NCBI RefSeq assembly: GCF_019857185.1
Contig: NZ_JAHWXP010000002.1
Location: forward strand, 186,001-250,000
Direction: 5' to 3'
From: Alteriqipengyuania abyssalis
GTDB taxonomy: Bacteria; Pseudomonadota; Alphaproteobacteria; Sphingomonadales; Sphingomonadaceae
DNA: 64,000 nucleotides
In this document: positions 1-10,082 of the stretch, piece by piece
Layout: each line of letters starts with the position of its first letter
How positions within the stretch are numbered: the first letter of the stretch is position 1
Notes under the pieces: model-generated
What the model was told of the DNA's origin: nothing
The model's database searches: none
What the model saw: the letters and a program-made list of their open reading frames with translations, nothing else
Position numbers and translations under genes: made by a program

Positions 1-691
1 AGCGCAGTTCATTGAAGCTCGGCGGAGTGGAGCGCAGGCGCTGCGATAGCGTGCCCGCTCCGATCATGCGGACCGGGCCGTGGGGCGTGTCCTCCATGAT
101 CTCGAACGCGTCGTGGACATGGCCGGACAGCACGCCGAGCACGTTGCGCTGAGCCAGTTCGGCCAGCGCGTTCGATCCGCCACGGGTCATCGCGGTGCCT
201 TGCGTACCGACTTCACGCAAAGGATGATGCACGGTCACCAGCGCGCGGGTGCCAGCGGGCAGTGCGTCGATCCGCGCGAGGCAATCCTCCAGCGCGCGGC
301 CCGTGACCCAGCCCTTGGACCAGTTGAAGCGGGGCTGCGCGCGCACAGCGGTCTTCAGCGGCACCAGCGCGATCCCCGGGAGGTCGATCTCCCGCTCGAC
401 GATATCGGTCAGCCGCCCGAACCGCTTGTAAGGCGTCACAAACCGCTCGATCAGGTTGAAATAGGGCATGTCGTGATTGCCGACATCGAGCGTGGCGGGG
501 GCCTGCAGGGTCCCGATCCACTCTTCCGCCGCACGAAATTCGTGGTGGCGAGCGCGCATTGTCAGGTCGCCGGTGATTGCCACCGCATTGGGCCGAAGCC
601 GGTCGACCTCGGCAGCGAACCAGTCGAGCGCCTCGTTGTTTTCAAGCCCGAAGTGAATGTCGCTGACGTGGAACAGCAGCGTGTCGGCCAT
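1..691 (-). CDS. Metallophosphoesterase, calcineurin-like (3' part cut by window edge)
   Basis: A calcineurin-like phosphoesterase that should hydrolyse a phosphodiester or phosphomonoester at a two-metal centre; the substrate cannot be told. Reading back from the ATG at 691 the protein opens MADTLLFHVSDIHFG and then shows the family motifs in order: D-x-H (SDIHFG), GDLT, GNHD, HHPL and SGHVHD. The C-terminus lies beyond base 1. The start is four bases past the stop of the upstream kinase gene, so it is the last seen gene of a three-gene operon (CNNM-CBS protein, lipid-kinase-like protein, phosphoesterase). The family call is firm; the substrate is unknown. Confidence 0.88.
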   Translation of the reverse strand, partial: MADTLLFHVSDIHFGLENNEALDWFAAEVDRLRPNAVAITGDLTMRARHHEFRAAEEWIGTLQAPATLDVGNHDMPYFNLIERFVTPYKRFGRLTDIVEREIDLPGIALVPLKTAVRAQPRFNWSKGWVTGRALEDCLARIDALPAGTRALVTVHHPLREVGTQGTAMTRGGSNALAELAQRNVLGVLSGHVHDAFEIMEDTPHGPVRMIGAGTLSQRLRSTPPSFNELR

Positions 692-695
692 CAGG

Positions 696-1553
696 TCAGT
701 CCTCTTGCGCCAGTGTGGCGATCAGATCGACGGGGCTTTTGTCTAGCATGAATGTCTCCGTCGCGTCGCCATGGGCAGGTTCCCCGTCCAGCAGCAGGTC
801 GAGCGGCTGGGCGCCCGTGCTGGCGAGCGTGGTTTCCTGAAACGGGCCGAGGGTGTCGTGCGGACCCTCGCGGAATTCCTGCCGCAACAGCGCCCAGGTC
901 TGGGCGACGAAATCCGCCCCGGTCCGCGCATGATAGGCGGCGATCTCGATCCCCCCGGCATGCGGCATCAGCTCCACAATCGGGTAGCCTTCGGGCGCGC
1001 CCGCATCGGGCTGCCGGATCCGCACGGGCGGCTGGCCGGCAGTGTTCTGGATCGCGGCACCCGCCGCCGTCAGCATGGCGCCGGCATCGGCCGCGCGCAG
1101 TGCCTCGCGCACCTCGTTCCAGCTGGTCCCGGGGCCGACCAGCAACCCGGCCAGCGCGATGCCTTTCGAAGAGCGGATGATCTGCGGTCGGACCCGGCGC
1201 GCGTTCCCGCGGGCGAACGCCTCGATCACCTCGTGGACCCCGGCCTCGCCATGCACCCGCTTGGGCAGAAGGTTCTGCGTGCCACCCGGCAGCGGCAGGA
1301 CCGCCCCGCTCCATCCGGCCAGCGCCGCAACCACCGCATTGATCGTGCCGTCACCGCCCAGAGCGACAACGGTGTCGATACCCCGCTTGTCGAGTTCAGC
1401 CGGCGAGGGAATCTCTTCGGAGGGGAAGGTCGTGCGCTGCGCAATGCACAGGCTCGACCGCTCGCACGCCTCGTGCAGGTCGGCGAGCAGCTCTTCGCGG
1501 ACCGATCCGCTGCCTTCGTTCGTGATCAACCAGATATCGCGGGATGTACTCAT
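696..1553 (-). CDS. Diacylglycerol/sphingosine kinase-like protein (DAGK catalytic domain)
   Basis: About 285 residues from the chosen ATG. Near residues 50-75 it carries the glycine-rich nucleotide-binding motif VVALGGDGTINAV, followed by LPGGTQN, both typical of the LCB5/DgkB/YegS lipid-kinase family. Family members phosphorylate diacylglycerol or sphingoid lipids at the inner membrane, which is plausible in a sphingolipid-making sphingomonad, but the lipid is not determined here. A GTG at 1604 would add 17 residues and overlap the upstream stop as GTGA. I prefer the ATG at 1553 because MSTSRDIWLITNEGSG aligns with the usual family N-terminus. Neither start has a strong ribosome-binding site. 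Confidence 0.82.
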   Translation of the reverse strand: MSTSRDIWLITNEGSGSVREELLADLHEACERSSLCIAQRTTFPSEEIPSPAELDKRGIDTVVALGGDGTINAVVAALAGWSGAVLPLPGGTQNLLPKRVHGEAGVHEVIEAFARGNARRVRPQIIRSSKGIALAGLLVGPGTSWNEVREALRAADAGAMLTAAGAAIQNTAGQPPVRIRQPDAGAPEGYPIVELMPHAGGIEIAAYHARTGADFVAQTWALLRQEFREGPHDTLGPFQETTLASTGAQPLDLLLDGEPAHGDATETFMLDKSPVDLIATLAQED

Positions 1554-1600
1554 GATGGTCGAATGCCCCGTAAGCGGGCCCGTTCCGTCATCCCCGCCCG

Positions 1601-2935
1601 TCACTGGGCAAGATCGGCCGTGGCAGCCGAACCGGGCGAATCGTTCTGCTGCACCAGCAGCTTGTCGATCTTGCGCCCGTCCATATCGACGATCTCGAAT
1701 CGCCAGCCCTGATGGGTGAACACCTCGCCCTCTTCGGGCAGATGCTTGAGCACCGAAAGCGCGAAGCCCGCGGCGGTCGCGAACTCGCGGTCTTCGCCGT
1801 AATCCAGCGCCAGCCGGTCGCCGAGCGATTCCGCATCGAGGCTGCCGGAGATCAGCAGCGATCCATCCGCGCGCTCGATCACTTCGGGTATTTCGCCCTG
1901 ATCCTTGTCGCTTTCGAACTGGCCGACGATCGCGGTCAGCAGGTCGATCGGGGTAACGATCCCGTCGAGATGCCCGTACTCGTCGTGCACCATCGCCATC
2001 GCGACATCCGCCTGCTGAAGCACGCGCAGCGCGTCCATCGCGTCGAGCTGGTCCGGCACCACCTCCACGCGCTTGGCCAGGTCGGTCAGTTGGAACGGCT
2101 GCCCCGTCAGCATCGCGGCAAGCACTTCGCGCACCTTCACCACGCCGACGACCTTGTCGGCAGAGCCTTCCGCCACCGGCAGCAGCGAGTGCGGTGTATC
2201 GCCGATCGTCGCCTCGATCTCGGCCCGGTCGGCATCGGCATCGATCCAGTCGAGCTCGGTGCGCGGGGTCATCACTTCGCGCACAGGGCGATCCGCGAGC
2301 CTGACCACGCCTTTCAGAATGGCGCTCTGGTCAGCCTCCAGCACCCCGCTGCGGGTCGCCTCGGCAAACAGCATCTGCAGTTCTTCGGCGGTGACGCTGT
2401 TCTGCCCACCCGGACGCACACCGAACAGGCGGACGATGGTGGCGGAGGAGAAATCGAGCACCCACACCACCGGAGCGGCGATCGTAGCGAGCCATTTCAT
2501 CGGCCGCGCCATGACCATCGCGATCCGGTCGGCAGAGCGCAGGGCGAGCTGCTTGGGCACCAGTTCGCCGACCACCAGGCTGGCATAAGTGGTCAGCACG
2601 ATCACCAGGATGAAGCCGACCTGCTCCGCGCGGTCGGCCGACAGCCCCAGCGGATCGCCGATTCGTTCGCCCACCGGGCCGCCCAGGCTCGCGCCCGAGT
2701 AAGCGCCGGCAATGATCCCGACCAAGGTGATCCCGATCTGCACGGTGGAGAGGAACTTGCCCGGATCGCCCGCCAGCTCCAGCGCGGTTGCCGCGGCTAC
2801 GCTGCCGCCCTCCGCTTTGGCCTGCAGGCGGGTGTGCTTGGCCGAAACGATCGCCAGCTCCGACATCGCGAAGACGCCGTTGAGCACGATCAATCCGGCA
2901 ATGATGATCAGGTCTGTCCAGGGGAAAGGTGTCAC
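1601..2935 (-). CDS. CNNM/CBS-domain membrane protein (hemolysin C / CorC family)
   Basis: A 444-residue inner-membrane protein. The N-terminal CNNM (DUF21) domain holds several hydrophobic helices (about residues 8-30, 60-85 and 95-160). A tandem CBS pair follows (about 205-330; note VREVMTPRTELDWID), then a C-terminal CorC_HlyC domain. The family is linked to Mg2+/Co2+ transport or resistance; the 'hemolysin' label is historical. It heads an operon with the lipid-kinase-like and phosphoesterase genes, overlapping or abutting the next start. Length and domain order are standard. Confidence 0.88.
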   Translation of the reverse strand: MTPFPWTDLIIIAGLIVLNGVFAMSELAIVSAKHTRLQAKAEGGSVAAATALELAGDPGKFLSTVQIGITLVGIIAGAYSGASLGGPVGERIGDPLGLSADRAEQVGFILVIVLTTYASLVVGELVPKQLALRSADRIAMVMARPMKWLATIAAPVVWVLDFSSATIVRLFGVRPGGQNSVTAEELQMLFAEATRSGVLEADQSAILKGVVRLADRPVREVMTPRTELDWIDADADRAEIEATIGDTPHSLLPVAEGSADKVVGVVKVREVLAAMLTGQPFQLTDLAKRVEVVPDQLDAMDALRVLQQADVAMAMVHDEYGHLDGIVTPIDLLTAIVGQFESDKDQGEIPEVIERADGSLLISGSLDAESLGDRLALDYGEDREFATAAGFALSVLKHLPEEGEVFTHQGWRFEIVDMDGRKIDKLLVQQNDSPGSAATADLAQ

Positions 2936-3116
2936 GGTGTCTGCCGCGCTAGCACAAATCTTGCGCCGCGCCAGCCGTGAACCAGCTTGTGCAGGCCGCC
3001 GGGAACAACGGGCGAGCGGGCGGCGTTGTCGAACCGGCTAGCGTGGGTGGGACGCAAAGCCCCCCACTTGCGCCCGAGGGGGCGCGCATAAAAAACCACA
3101 AAGGGATACCAAGTTC

Positions 3117-3809
3117 ATGAAAACCCCCCGTCTTATTCTCTCTTCGGTGGCCATTGCGGCGCTGGTGAGCACTTCGGCCTGCGTTACCGACCCCAACACC
3201 GGTGAGCAGAAGGTTTCGCGCACCGCGATCGGCGCGGCAGTCGGCGGTACGCTGGGCTACCTGCTGGGCGACATCATCGGCGGCGGCGCGGCCCGCATTA
3301 TCGGCGCCGGCATCGGCGGTTCCGCCGGGGCGGTGATCGGCGACCAGTTCGACGACCAGATTCGCGAGCTTGACGAGCAGACCGCCGGCAGCGGCGTCGA
3401 TGTCGAGGAGATCGGCGATCAGGACGCAATCCTGGTGCGCCTGCCCGACGGCGTAACCTTCGCGACCAACTCGGCCAACATCAATCCGAGCTTCCAGCGC
3501 ACGCTCGACACCGTGGCGCAGAGCATGATCCGCTACCCCAACTCGCTGATCGACGTGTACGGCTTCACCGACACCACCGGCAGCCCGAGCTATAACCAGC
3601 AGCTGTCCGAACAGCGCGCCCAGGCGGTCGCCAATTACCTGGTCTCGCAGGGTGTCTCGCGCGCCCGCATCGCGACCCGCGGCTATGGTGAAGACCCGCA
3701 GTACCTGCGCGTTCGCACCGGCGACAACGTGAACGAGCCGCTCAACCGCCGGGTCGAAATCAAGATCGTCCCGATCAGCCAGGAAGAAGTGGCCGCCGCA
3801 CGCCGCTGA
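3117..3809 (+). CDS. OmpA-family outer-membrane lipoprotein with glycine-zipper segment
   Basis: A 230-residue envelope protein. A signal peptide ends in a slightly imperfect lipobox with Cys at residue 22 (STSAC). A Gly/Ala-rich glycine-zipper segment (about 38-80) follows, then a C-terminal OmpA-like peptidoglycan-binding domain (about 105-225) with the usual NxxLSxxRAxxVxxYL and NRRVEI elements. It resembles YiaD-type lipoproteins that tie the outer membrane to peptidoglycan. A ribosome-binding site (AAAGGGA) lies upstream of the ATG, and a strong terminator follows. It is probably a single-gene unit. Confidence 0.88.
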   Translation: MKTPRLILSSVAIAALVSTSACVTDPNTGEQKVSRTAIGAAVGGTLGYLLGDIIGGGAARIIGAGIGGSAGAVIGDQFDDQIRELDEQTAGSGVDVEEIGDQDAILVRLPDGVTFATNSANINPSFQRTLDTVAQSMIRYPNSLIDVYGFTDTTGSPSYNQQLSEQRAQAVANYLVSQGVSRARIATRGYGEDPQYLRVRTGDNVNEPLNRRVEIKIVPISQEEVAAARR

Positions 3810-3839
3810 TTTCTGCCGCTACGGCATCGAATATCAGGA

Positions 3840-3869
3840 GGGCCGACGCAGCGATGCGTCGGCCCTTTT
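3840..3869 (+). terminator. Rho-independent terminator after the OmpA-family gene
   Basis: A perfect 11-bp stem (3840-3850 with 3855-3865), a GCGA tetraloop and a TTTT tract at 3866-3869, starting 30 bases after the stop codon. The stem also lies just beyond the end of the convergent CysQ-like gene. Confidence 0.85.
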
Positions 3870-3881
3870 CTGTCGCCCGCG

Positions 3882-4676
3882 CTATCGCGCCTTGCTCTGG
3901 GCGAGCAGTTCGCGCGCCCTCGGGCCGAAATGCTCGATCGCCGGTTCGCGCAGCGTGGGCGCGCATACCAGCAGCCCGAAACTGCGCGGATCGCGCTTGT
4001 TGTATCCCAGCGGCTGGCCGAAAATATCGCTCACCGAAGCGCCCGCCTCGCGCGCAATCAGGGTCGCAGCGGCAATATCCCACTCATAGCCCCAGCGCAT
4101 CGTGGCCAGCAGGTCCGCCTGCCCCGCAGCGACCATTGCGGCGCGCAGGGCGATGCCATTGGGCTGCTCGACCTTGGTGAAACCGCGATCGTCTTTGGCC
4201 AGATCATTGGCGGGAACACGTGCCCCCTCCAGCTGCTCGCACCGCGACGTCGCCAGCGTCTCTCCGTTCAGGGTCGCACCGCGTCCTGCCGTGGCCCGCC
4301 AGCTTTCCTCGCGCGCGGGCGCTTCGAGCGCCGCGATCAGCGATCTGCCCGAGGATACCAGCGCGACCGATACCGCCCAGCCGGTGCGCCCGCGGATGAA
4401 ATCGCGGGTGCCGTCGATCGGGTCGACCACCCACACCAGCCGGTCGTCCAGCCGCTCCGCATTCTCGGCGCTTTCTTCGGATAGCCAGCCCGCGCTGGGC
4501 AGCAGCGCGCCCAGTTCGCGTTTGAGGAATGTGTCGACCTCAAGATCGGCTTCGCACACCGGATCATTGGTGCCCTTGTCCCACACCTCCACGCTGTTTC
4601 CGGCTCCGGGCCAGCGATTCATGGCGATTCGTCCCGCTTCGCGCAGGATGGCTTCAAGGCGGGGATAGTCGATCAT
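3882..4676 (-). CDS. Inositol monophosphatase family / 3'(2'),5'-bisphosphate nucleotidase (CysQ-like)
   Basis: About 264 residues from [11 protein letters not shown]. It shows the metal-binding phosphatase motifs of the IMPase superfamily: the EE pair in [19 protein letters not shown] (Dx IDGT) and the C-terminal YEWDIAAA. CysQ-like members remove the 3'-phosphate from PAP, a by-product of sulfate assimilation; others act on inositol phosphates. The motifs alone do not fix the substrate. An in-frame upstream start at 4718 exists, but the ATG at 4676 fits the family N-terminus better. It is transcribed divergently from sucC. Confidence 0.85.
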   Translation of the reverse strand: MIDYPRLEAILREAGRIAMNRWPGAGNSVEVWDKGTNDPVCEADLEVDTFLKRELGALLPSAGWLSEESAENAERLDDRLVWVVDPIDGTRDFIRGRTGWAVSVALVSSGRSLIAALEAPAREESWRATAGRGATLNGETLATSRCEQLEGARVPANDLAKDDRGFTKVEQPNGIALRAAMVAAGQADLLATMRWGYEWDIAAATLIAREAGASVSDIFGQPLGYNKRDPRSFGLLVCAPTLREPAIEHFGPRARELLAQSKAR

Positions 4677-4791
4677 AACTGGCACTTGGCATGTGCGTCC
4701 GGTTCTCGCCCTTTTCAAGCGGGCGCATCCATGCTTAGGCGCCCCACGAATACCTATATCACGCTGTCAGCCACGAAGGACGCACCGCCCC

Positions 4792-5991
4792 ATGAACATT
4801 CACGAGTATCAGGCCAAGGAACTGCTTGCCGAGCACGGAATCGCCATCCCCAAGGGCATCCCTGCAATGAACGTCGAAGAAGCCGTCGCGGGTGCCAAGC
4901 AGCTGCCCGGCCCGCTTTATGTCGTGAAGGCGCAGATCCATGCCGGTGGTCGCGGCAAAGGCAAGTTCAAGGAACTGGGCCCCGACGCCAAGGGCGGCGT
5001 GCGCCTCGCCAAGTCGATCGAAGAGGTCGAAGAGGCCGCGCGCGAAATGCTCGGCAACACGCTGGTCACCGTGCAGACCGGCGATGCGGGCAAGGAAGTG
5101 AACCGCCTCTACGTCACCGACGGGGTGGATATCGCCAAGGAATACTACCTCGCGCTGCTGGTCGACCGGGCAAGCGGCGAAGTCGCCATCGTTGCCTCGA
5201 CCGAAGGCGGGATGGACATCGAAACCGTCGCGCACGAAACGCCCGAGCGGATCACCACCATCACCATCGACCCGGCGCAGGGCTTCATGCCGCACCACGG
5301 CCGCGCGGTGGCCTTCGCGCTCAAGCTGGAAGGCGACCTCAACAAGCAGGCGCAGAAGCTCTCCAAGCAGCTTTACGAAGCCTTCCTCGCCTATGACTGC
5401 GCGATGCTGGAGATCAATCCGCTGGTCGAAACCGAAGACGGCAACCTGCTGGTGCTCGACACCAAGATGAGCTTCGATTCGAACGCGATGTATCGCCAGA
5501 AGGAAGTCGAGAAGCTGCGCGACGTCACCGAGGAAGACGAAGCCGAGGTGGAAGCGAGCGAATACGACCTCGCCTACATCAAGCTCGACGGCAATATCGG
5601 CTGCATGGTCAACGGCGCCGGTCTCGCCATGGCGACGATGGACATCATCAAGCTCAACGGCGCGTTCCCGGCCAACTTCCTCGACGTCGGCGGCGGCGCC
5701 AACAAGGAGAAGGTGACCGCGGCGTTCAAGCTGATCCTGAAGGACCCGGCTGTCGAAGGCATCCTGGTCAACATCTTCGGCGGGATCATGAAGTGCGACG
5801 TGATCGCCGACGGCATCGTCGCGGCGGCCAAGGAAGTGAACATCCAGGTTCCGCTGGTGGTTCGCCTCGAAGGCACGAACGTCGAAAAGGGCAAGGAAAT
5901 CCTCGCCAATTCGGGCCTCGCAATCGTGCCCGCAGACGATCTGGGCGATGCCGCCAAGAAGATCGTGGCCGAAGTCAACAAGGCCAAGTAA
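4792..5991 (+). CDS. sucC: Succinyl-CoA synthetase (ADP-forming) subunit beta
   Basis: A 399-residue protein starting [12 protein letters not shown], the hallmark N-terminus of SucC. With SucD it interconverts succinyl-CoA and succinate plus ATP in the TCA cycle. An ATP-grasp domain occupies the first ~240 residues ([23 protein letters not shown]). The C-terminal domain has the GGGAN and [10 protein letters not shown] segments that contact SucD. Length is typical. The usual partner sucD is not adjacent: an ExoD-family gene converges from downstream and no sucD was found in the window. A terminator follows at 6028-6060. Confidence 0.97.
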   Translation: MNIHEYQAKELLAEHGIAIPKGIPAMNVEEAVAGAKQLPGPLYVVKAQIHAGGRGKGKFKELGPDAKGGVRLAKSIEEVEEAAREMLGNTLVTVQTGDAGKEVNRLYVTDGVDIAKEYYLALLVDRASGEVAIVASTEGGMDIETVAHETPERITTITIDPAQGFMPHHGRAVAFALKLEGDLNKQAQKLSKQLYEAFLAYDCAMLEINPLVETEDGNLLVLDTKMSFDSNAMYRQKEVEKLRDVTEEDEAEVEASEYDLAYIKLDGNIGCMVNGAGLAMATMDIIKLNGAFPANFLDVGGGANKEKVTAAFKLILKDPAVEGILVNIFGGIMKCDVIADGIVAAAKEVNIQVPLVVRLEGTNVEKGKEILANSGLAIVPADDLGDAAKKIVAEVNKAK

Positions 5992-6027
5992 GCCCGGCCC
6001 CATCAACCGATGGGCCAATCAGCAAAG

Positions 6028-6060
6028 CGGGGCGCGAAAGGAGACTTTCGCGCCCCGTTT
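6028..6060 (+). terminator. Terminator between sucC and the ExoD-family gene
   Basis: A perfect 13-bp stem (6028-6040 with 6045-6057), a GAGA loop, AAA before and TTT after. It lies between two convergent genes and could act in both directions, though the flanking A/T tracts are short. Confidence 0.75.
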
Positions 6061-6089
6061 GTCATTGCGCTCCATCGCTGTGTGCGGTC

Positions 6090-6713
6090 CTAGAACATCC
6101 CGCCGCTAGCCGCGCCGCCGCCTCCGCCCATCAGCACCTTGGTGACAACGACGTAGAACGCTGCGCCGCTGCCCAGAAAGGCGATCAGCATCAGCAGCCC
6201 GTCGCGCACGGTCAGCGCGATGCCGAATGCCGCGATCACCGCCATCGGCAGGACGACTGCAAAGGGCAGCAGTTCGAGCGGGGGCACGGCCAGGCACAGC
6301 AGCGCGATCACCGCTGCGGCGATGCGCGCCGCGGTCGGCCCGGTGAAGATCTCCAGCCGCCCGTGGAAGATCTTGTCCAGCCACGCGCCGACCTTCTCCA
6401 TATCCTCCGACGCGTTGGCGAGCTTTTCGCCTTCGACCGAGCGGTTCTTGAGGAAGCCGGGCAGCCACAGATGCTGCTTGCCGAACACCAGCTGGACCGC
6501 GATCAGCAGCAGCGTGATGGCGAGGAAGGTCGGCACGCCGGGAATCCCGCCAACAGGCGAGATGCCGATCAGCGCGGGCACCAGCAGAACCGGGCCATAG
6601 GACCGGCTGCCGAAGGATTCGACGATGTCGCCAATCGTCGCCCGGTCGTTGCGATCGCCGATATCGGTCAGGCGATCGAGAATGCCGCACACGGTCTTGG
6701 GGGTATCCGCCAT
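6090..6713 (-). CDS. ExoD-family exopolysaccharide synthesis membrane protein
   Basis: 207 residues matching the ExoD family: an N-terminal soluble part (LTDIGDRNDRATIGDI) and a set of hydrophobic helices (about residues 40-80 and 125-195). ExoD is needed for normal exopolysaccharide production and alkali tolerance in rhizobia, but its molecular role is unknown. The C-terminal tail is Gly-rich. It is convergent with sucC and divergent from etfB, and 20 kb away from the polysaccharide cluster, so a direct link is only suggestive. Confidence 0.82.
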   Translation of the reverse strand: MADTPKTVCGILDRLTDIGDRNDRATIGDIVESFGSRSYGPVLLVPALIGISPVGGIPGVPTFLAITLLLIAVQLVFGKQHLWLPGFLKNRSVEGEKLANASEDMEKVGAWLDKIFHGRLEIFTGPTAARIAAAVIALLCLAVPPLELLPFAVVLPMAVIAAFGIALTVRDGLLMLIAFLGSGAAFYVVVTKVLMGGGGGAASGGMF

Positions 6714-6955
6714 GATAGTCCAAACCCCCTGCGGTGCGACGGTTCCGTCGTGTTGTCAGATGATTCGCAGGCGCTTGGCCATCGGCGGGGGAGGCGCAGG
6801 GGCGGCATACCTGACGCTACGCTCTCGCGGCGCACCGAACGCGCCCTTGACGGCGCTGTTTCCGGAACGCAACACCGCCCGCAGCCATTGGAACAGATAT
6901 AGCATTCCGCGGCCCGGCGAGCCCTCGCCGTGCCATCCACGCGAAAGGACAACCG

Positions 6956-7702
6956 ATGAAAATACTCGTGCCCGTCAAGCGGGTGATCGATTACAACGTG
7001 AAGCCCCGCGTCAAGGCGGACGGCTCCGGGGTCGACCTCGCCAACGTCAAGATGAGCATGAACCCGTTCGACGAGATCGCGGTCGAAGAAGCGATCCGGA
7101 TCAAGGAAGCGGGCAACGCCGAAGAGATCGTCGCGGTCTCGGTCGGCCCGGCAAAGGCGCAGGAAACGCTGCGCACCGCACTCGCCATGGGTGCCGACCG
7201 CGCGATTTTGGTCGAAAGCGATGAAGATCTGGAGCCGCTCGCGGTTGCCAAGATCCTCAAGGCGATCGTCGAGGAAGAACAGCCCGGCCTCGTGCTGCTG
7301 GGCAAGCAGTCGATTTCGGACGACAGCAACCAGACGGGCCAGATGCTCGCCGCGCTGCTCGACCGCCCGCAGGGCACTTTCGCCAACACGATCACGCTCG
7401 AAGGCGATTCGATCACCGTTAAGCGCGAGATCGATGGCGGCCTCGAAACGGTCAAGCTGACGCTCCCCGCGATCGTCACCACCGACCTTCGCCTGAACGA
7501 GCCGCGCTACGCCTCGCTGCCGAACATCATGAAGGCCAAGAAGAAGCCGCTCGACACCAAGAGCCCGGCCGATTTCGGCGTCGACACCGCGCCGCGCCTC
7601 AAGACGCTCAAGGTCTCCGAGCCGCCGGTTCGCCAGGCGGGCGAGAAGGTCGAGGATGTCGATGCGCTGGTCGCCAAGATCAAGGCGCTCGGGATCGCCT
7701 GA
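6956..7702 (+). CDS. etfB: Electron transfer flavoprotein subunit beta
   Basis: 248 residues, starting [20 protein letters not shown] as EtfB does. The signature stretch is [32 protein letters not shown] (residues near 160-190). With EtfA it forms the FAD/AMP-containing heterodimer that carries electrons from acyl-CoA and other dehydrogenases to ETF-ubiquinone oxidoreductase. A GAAAGGA ribosome-binding site precedes the ATG. etfA follows after about 50 bases. Confidence 0.96.
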   Translation: MKILVPVKRVIDYNVKPRVKADGSGVDLANVKMSMNPFDEIAVEEAIRIKEAGNAEEIVAVSVGPAKAQETLRTALAMGADRAILVESDEDLEPLAVAKILKAIVEEEQPGLVLLGKQSISDDSNQTGQMLAALLDRPQGTFANTITLEGDSITVKREIDGGLETVKLTLPAIVTTDLRLNEPRYASLPNIMKAKKKPLDTKSPADFGVDTAPRLKTLKVSEPPVRQAGEKVEDVDALVAKIKALGIA

Positions 7703-7753
7703 TTGGGGCCTGATTGAGGGCGTGCGCCCGCTTAGAGATATTGAGGTAAGAAC

Positions 7754-8683
7754 ATGAAAACTCTGGTTCTGGTCGAACACGACAACACAGAAGTGAAGGA
7801 CGCGACGCTGGCTGCGGTAACCGCCGCGTCCAAGCTCGGCGAAGTGCACCTGCTGGTTGCAGGCGCAGACTGCGCGGGCGTGGCCGATGCCGCCGCGAAG
7901 ATCGCGGGCGTAGGCAAGGTCCACCTTGCGGACGACGCCGCCTACAAGGACATGCTGGCGGAAAACATCGCGCCGCTCGCCGCCAAGCTGATGGCCGATC
8001 ACGACGCCTTTGTCGCGCCTGCCACCACCACCGGCAAGAACATCGCGCCGCGCGTCGCCGCACTGCTCGATGTGATGCAGATTTCCGAAGTGATGAGCGT
8101 CGAAGGCGACAAGACTTTCACCCGCCCGATCTACGCCGGCAACGCCATCGCCACGGTCGAAAGCACCGAAGACAAGCTGGTCCTGACCGTGCGCGGCACC
8201 GCGTTCGACAAGGCCGAGGCCGAAGGCGGCAGCGGCACTGTCGAGACAGTCGAGACCACCGGCAATGCGGGCACCTCCGAATTCGTCAGCCGCGAACTCG
8301 CCAAGAGCGAGCGCCCCGAACTGACCAGCGCGAGCGTGGTCGTGTCGGGTGGCCGCGCGCTGAAGGACGCGGAGACGTTCGAGGAATACATCACGCCGCT
8401 GGCCGACAAGCTGGGCGCCGCGATCGGCGCGAGCCGTGCGGCGGTCGACGCGGGCTATGTGCCCAACGACTACCAGGTCGGCCAGACGGGCAAGATCGTC
8501 GCCCCCGAAGCCTATTTCGCGATCGGCATTTCGGGCGCGATCCAGCACCTTGCCGGGATGAAGGATTCCAAGACCATCATCGCGATCAACAAGGACGAGG
8601 ACGCCCCGATCTTCCAGGTCGCGGACATCGGCTTGGTCGCGGACCTCTTCAAGGCGGTGCCGGAGCTGACCGAGAAGCTCTGA
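7754..8683 (+). CDS. etfA: Electron transfer flavoprotein subunit alpha
   Basis: 309 residues. The N-terminal domain ([11 protein letters not shown]) is followed by the FAD-binding C-terminal domain, with the EtfA pattern [21 protein letters not shown] and [11 protein letters not shown]. It binds FAD and docks with EtfB. A GAGGTAAG ribosome-binding site precedes the start. A strong terminator 28 bases after the stop ends the etfBA operon. Confidence 0.96.
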   Translation: MKTLVLVEHDNTEVKDATLAAVTAASKLGEVHLLVAGADCAGVADAAAKIAGVGKVHLADDAAYKDMLAENIAPLAAKLMADHDAFVAPATTTGKNIAPRVAALLDVMQISEVMSVEGDKTFTRPIYAGNAIATVESTEDKLVLTVRGTAFDKAEAEGGSGTVETVETTGNAGTSEFVSRELAKSERPELTSASVVVSGGRALKDAETFEEYITPLADKLGAAIGASRAAVDAGYVPNDYQVGQTGKIVAPEAYFAIGISGAIQHLAGMKDSKTIIAINKDEDAPIFQVADIGLVADLFKAVPELTEKL

Positions 8684-8711
8684 GGGCTAAACGCCTTTAA
8701 GATTACAGGAG

Positions 8712-8740
8712 AGCCCCGCCCTCGTGGCGGGGCTTTTTTT
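8712..8740 (+). terminator. Rho-independent terminator after etfA
   Basis: A perfect 9-bp GC-rich stem (8712-8720 with 8726-8734), a five-base loop and an uninterrupted run of seven T (8734-8740). Confidence 0.92.
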
Positions 8741-8763
8741 GCGCGCCCCGGCGACGCTGCGGT

Positions 8764-10035
8764 TCAGAACGCCTGCGTGATCGCGTGCAGCGTCACGCCG
8801 ACCAGCCCGCCCACCAGCGTGCCGTTGATGCGGATGAACTGGAGGTCGCGGCCCACCGCGCCCTCGATCCGGTCGGTCACGGTGCCCGCGTCCCACCGCT
8901 TCACGGTTTCGGAGACCAGCGCGACGATCTGCGCACCGTAGCGTGAAGTCATTCCCACCGCTGTCCGCCGGGCGAAGCGGTTGATCTGCCGCTGGAGGCG
9001 CGGATCGTCCTGCAGGGCCTTGCCCAGCTCGCGCAGCGCCTCGCGCAGGTCGTTGCCCAGTCCGCTGTTCGGATCGCGCGCGCGGGCGATCAGCGACCGG
9101 CGCATCCGCTCCCACACGCCCATCCACCAGTCCGCCAGCGCGGGGTTTTCGAGCAGGTCCATCTTCACCGCCTCGACCTTGGCCTGCATCTCCGGATCCG
9201 TCTTGAGCTGTGTCGCGAGTTTGATCAGAGCCGCGTCGATCTTGCCGCGCATGGGGTGGTCGGGATCGACCAGCACTTCGGCCAGCAGGCGGTACACCCC
9301 GTCGAGCACCGAGCTGGAGATACGGCTGTCGAGCCCGGTCCAGCGTAGCACCGAATTGGCGCGGCTGCGGATGATTTCGCGCACCGCCTCCTCGTTGTCC
9401 TCCAGCGTCAGGCCAGCCCAGCGGATCAGCCCGTCGAGCAGCGGGCGATGACGGCCATCGGCGATCAGGTTTTCAAGCAGGTTGCCGAGCAGCGGGGCGA
9501 GCTCAATTCGGGAAAGCTGGCTGGCGAGCCCCGCGCGTACCCGCAGGCCCAGCCGTTCGGGGTCGAGCGATTCGAGAACTTCTGCCGCCAGCTCCGCCCC
9601 GCCGCCCATGAAGCGCGAACGTTCGCCCCCTTCGCGGTTGACCAGGAACTCGCCCGCGTTCGCCGCCACGTTCATCCGCCGCATCCGCCGCGCGACCACC
9701 GAGGGGGTGAGGAAGTTGGCGCGCAGGAACTGCGCCATGGTGTCCGCAATCCGGTCCTTCTTGCGCGGGATGATCGCGGTGTGGGGGATCGGCACGCCCA
9801 GCGGATGGCGGAACAGCGCGGTTACCGCGAACCAGTCGGCCAGCCCCCCGACCATTGCCGCCTCGGCAAAGGCGTGCAGGTAGCCCCAGAACGGATGTAT
9901 ATCGAGGTTGATCTCCGCAACCACGAACACGCCCGCCATGGCGAGAAGCAGGCCGGTGGCGGTGCGGCGGATCTGCCGGGTTTGGTCCAAAGACGATCCT
10001 ACAATCGGCCGGTTGTCTCTCATTCGCTTATACAT
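8764..10035 (-). CDS. DUF445 family membrane protein
   Basis: Up to 423 residues, matching the DUF445 (YjiN-like) family. There is a hydrophobic N-terminal helix (about 28-46), the conserved AMVGGLADWFAVTALFRHPLG segment, then a long helical region and a C-terminal hydrophobic end (GTLVGGLVGVTLHAI). The function is not established. A second ATG at 10023 would give 419 residues, and the choice is open. It is convergent with etfA and divergent from the small secreted peptide at 10083. Confidence 0.82.
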   Translation of the reverse strand: MYKRMRDNRPIVGSSLDQTRQIRRTATGLLLAMAGVFVVAEINLDIHPFWGYLHAFAEAAMVGGLADWFAVTALFRHPLGVPIPHTAIIPRKKDRIADTMAQFLRANFLTPSVVARRMRRMNVAANAGEFLVNREGGERSRFMGGGAELAAEVLESLDPERLGLRVRAGLASQLSRIELAPLLGNLLENLIADGRHRPLLDGLIRWAGLTLEDNEEAVREIIRSRANSVLRWTGLDSRISSSVLDGVYRLLAEVLVDPDHPMRGKIDAALIKLATQLKTDPEMQAKVEAVKMDLLENPALADWWMGVWERMRRSLIARARDPNSGLGNDLREALRELGKALQDDPRLQRQINRFARRTAVGMTSRYGAQIVALVSETVKRWDAGTVTDRIEGAVGRDLQFIRINGTLVGGLVGVTLHAITQAF

Positions 10036-10082
10036 CGACGCGGAGACGAACCTATCTCCGTGCTGGTATAAGGAAACACCGG

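Noticed and set aside
6847-6903. TTGACG ... TATAGC as an etfB promoter
   Set aside because: The two elements are separated by about 45 bases, far from the 16-18 needed; no better pair was found.
6668-8548. 626-codon open frame antisense to etfB-etfA
   Set aside because: Antisense to two certain genes, with shadow-type composition and no recognisable domain.
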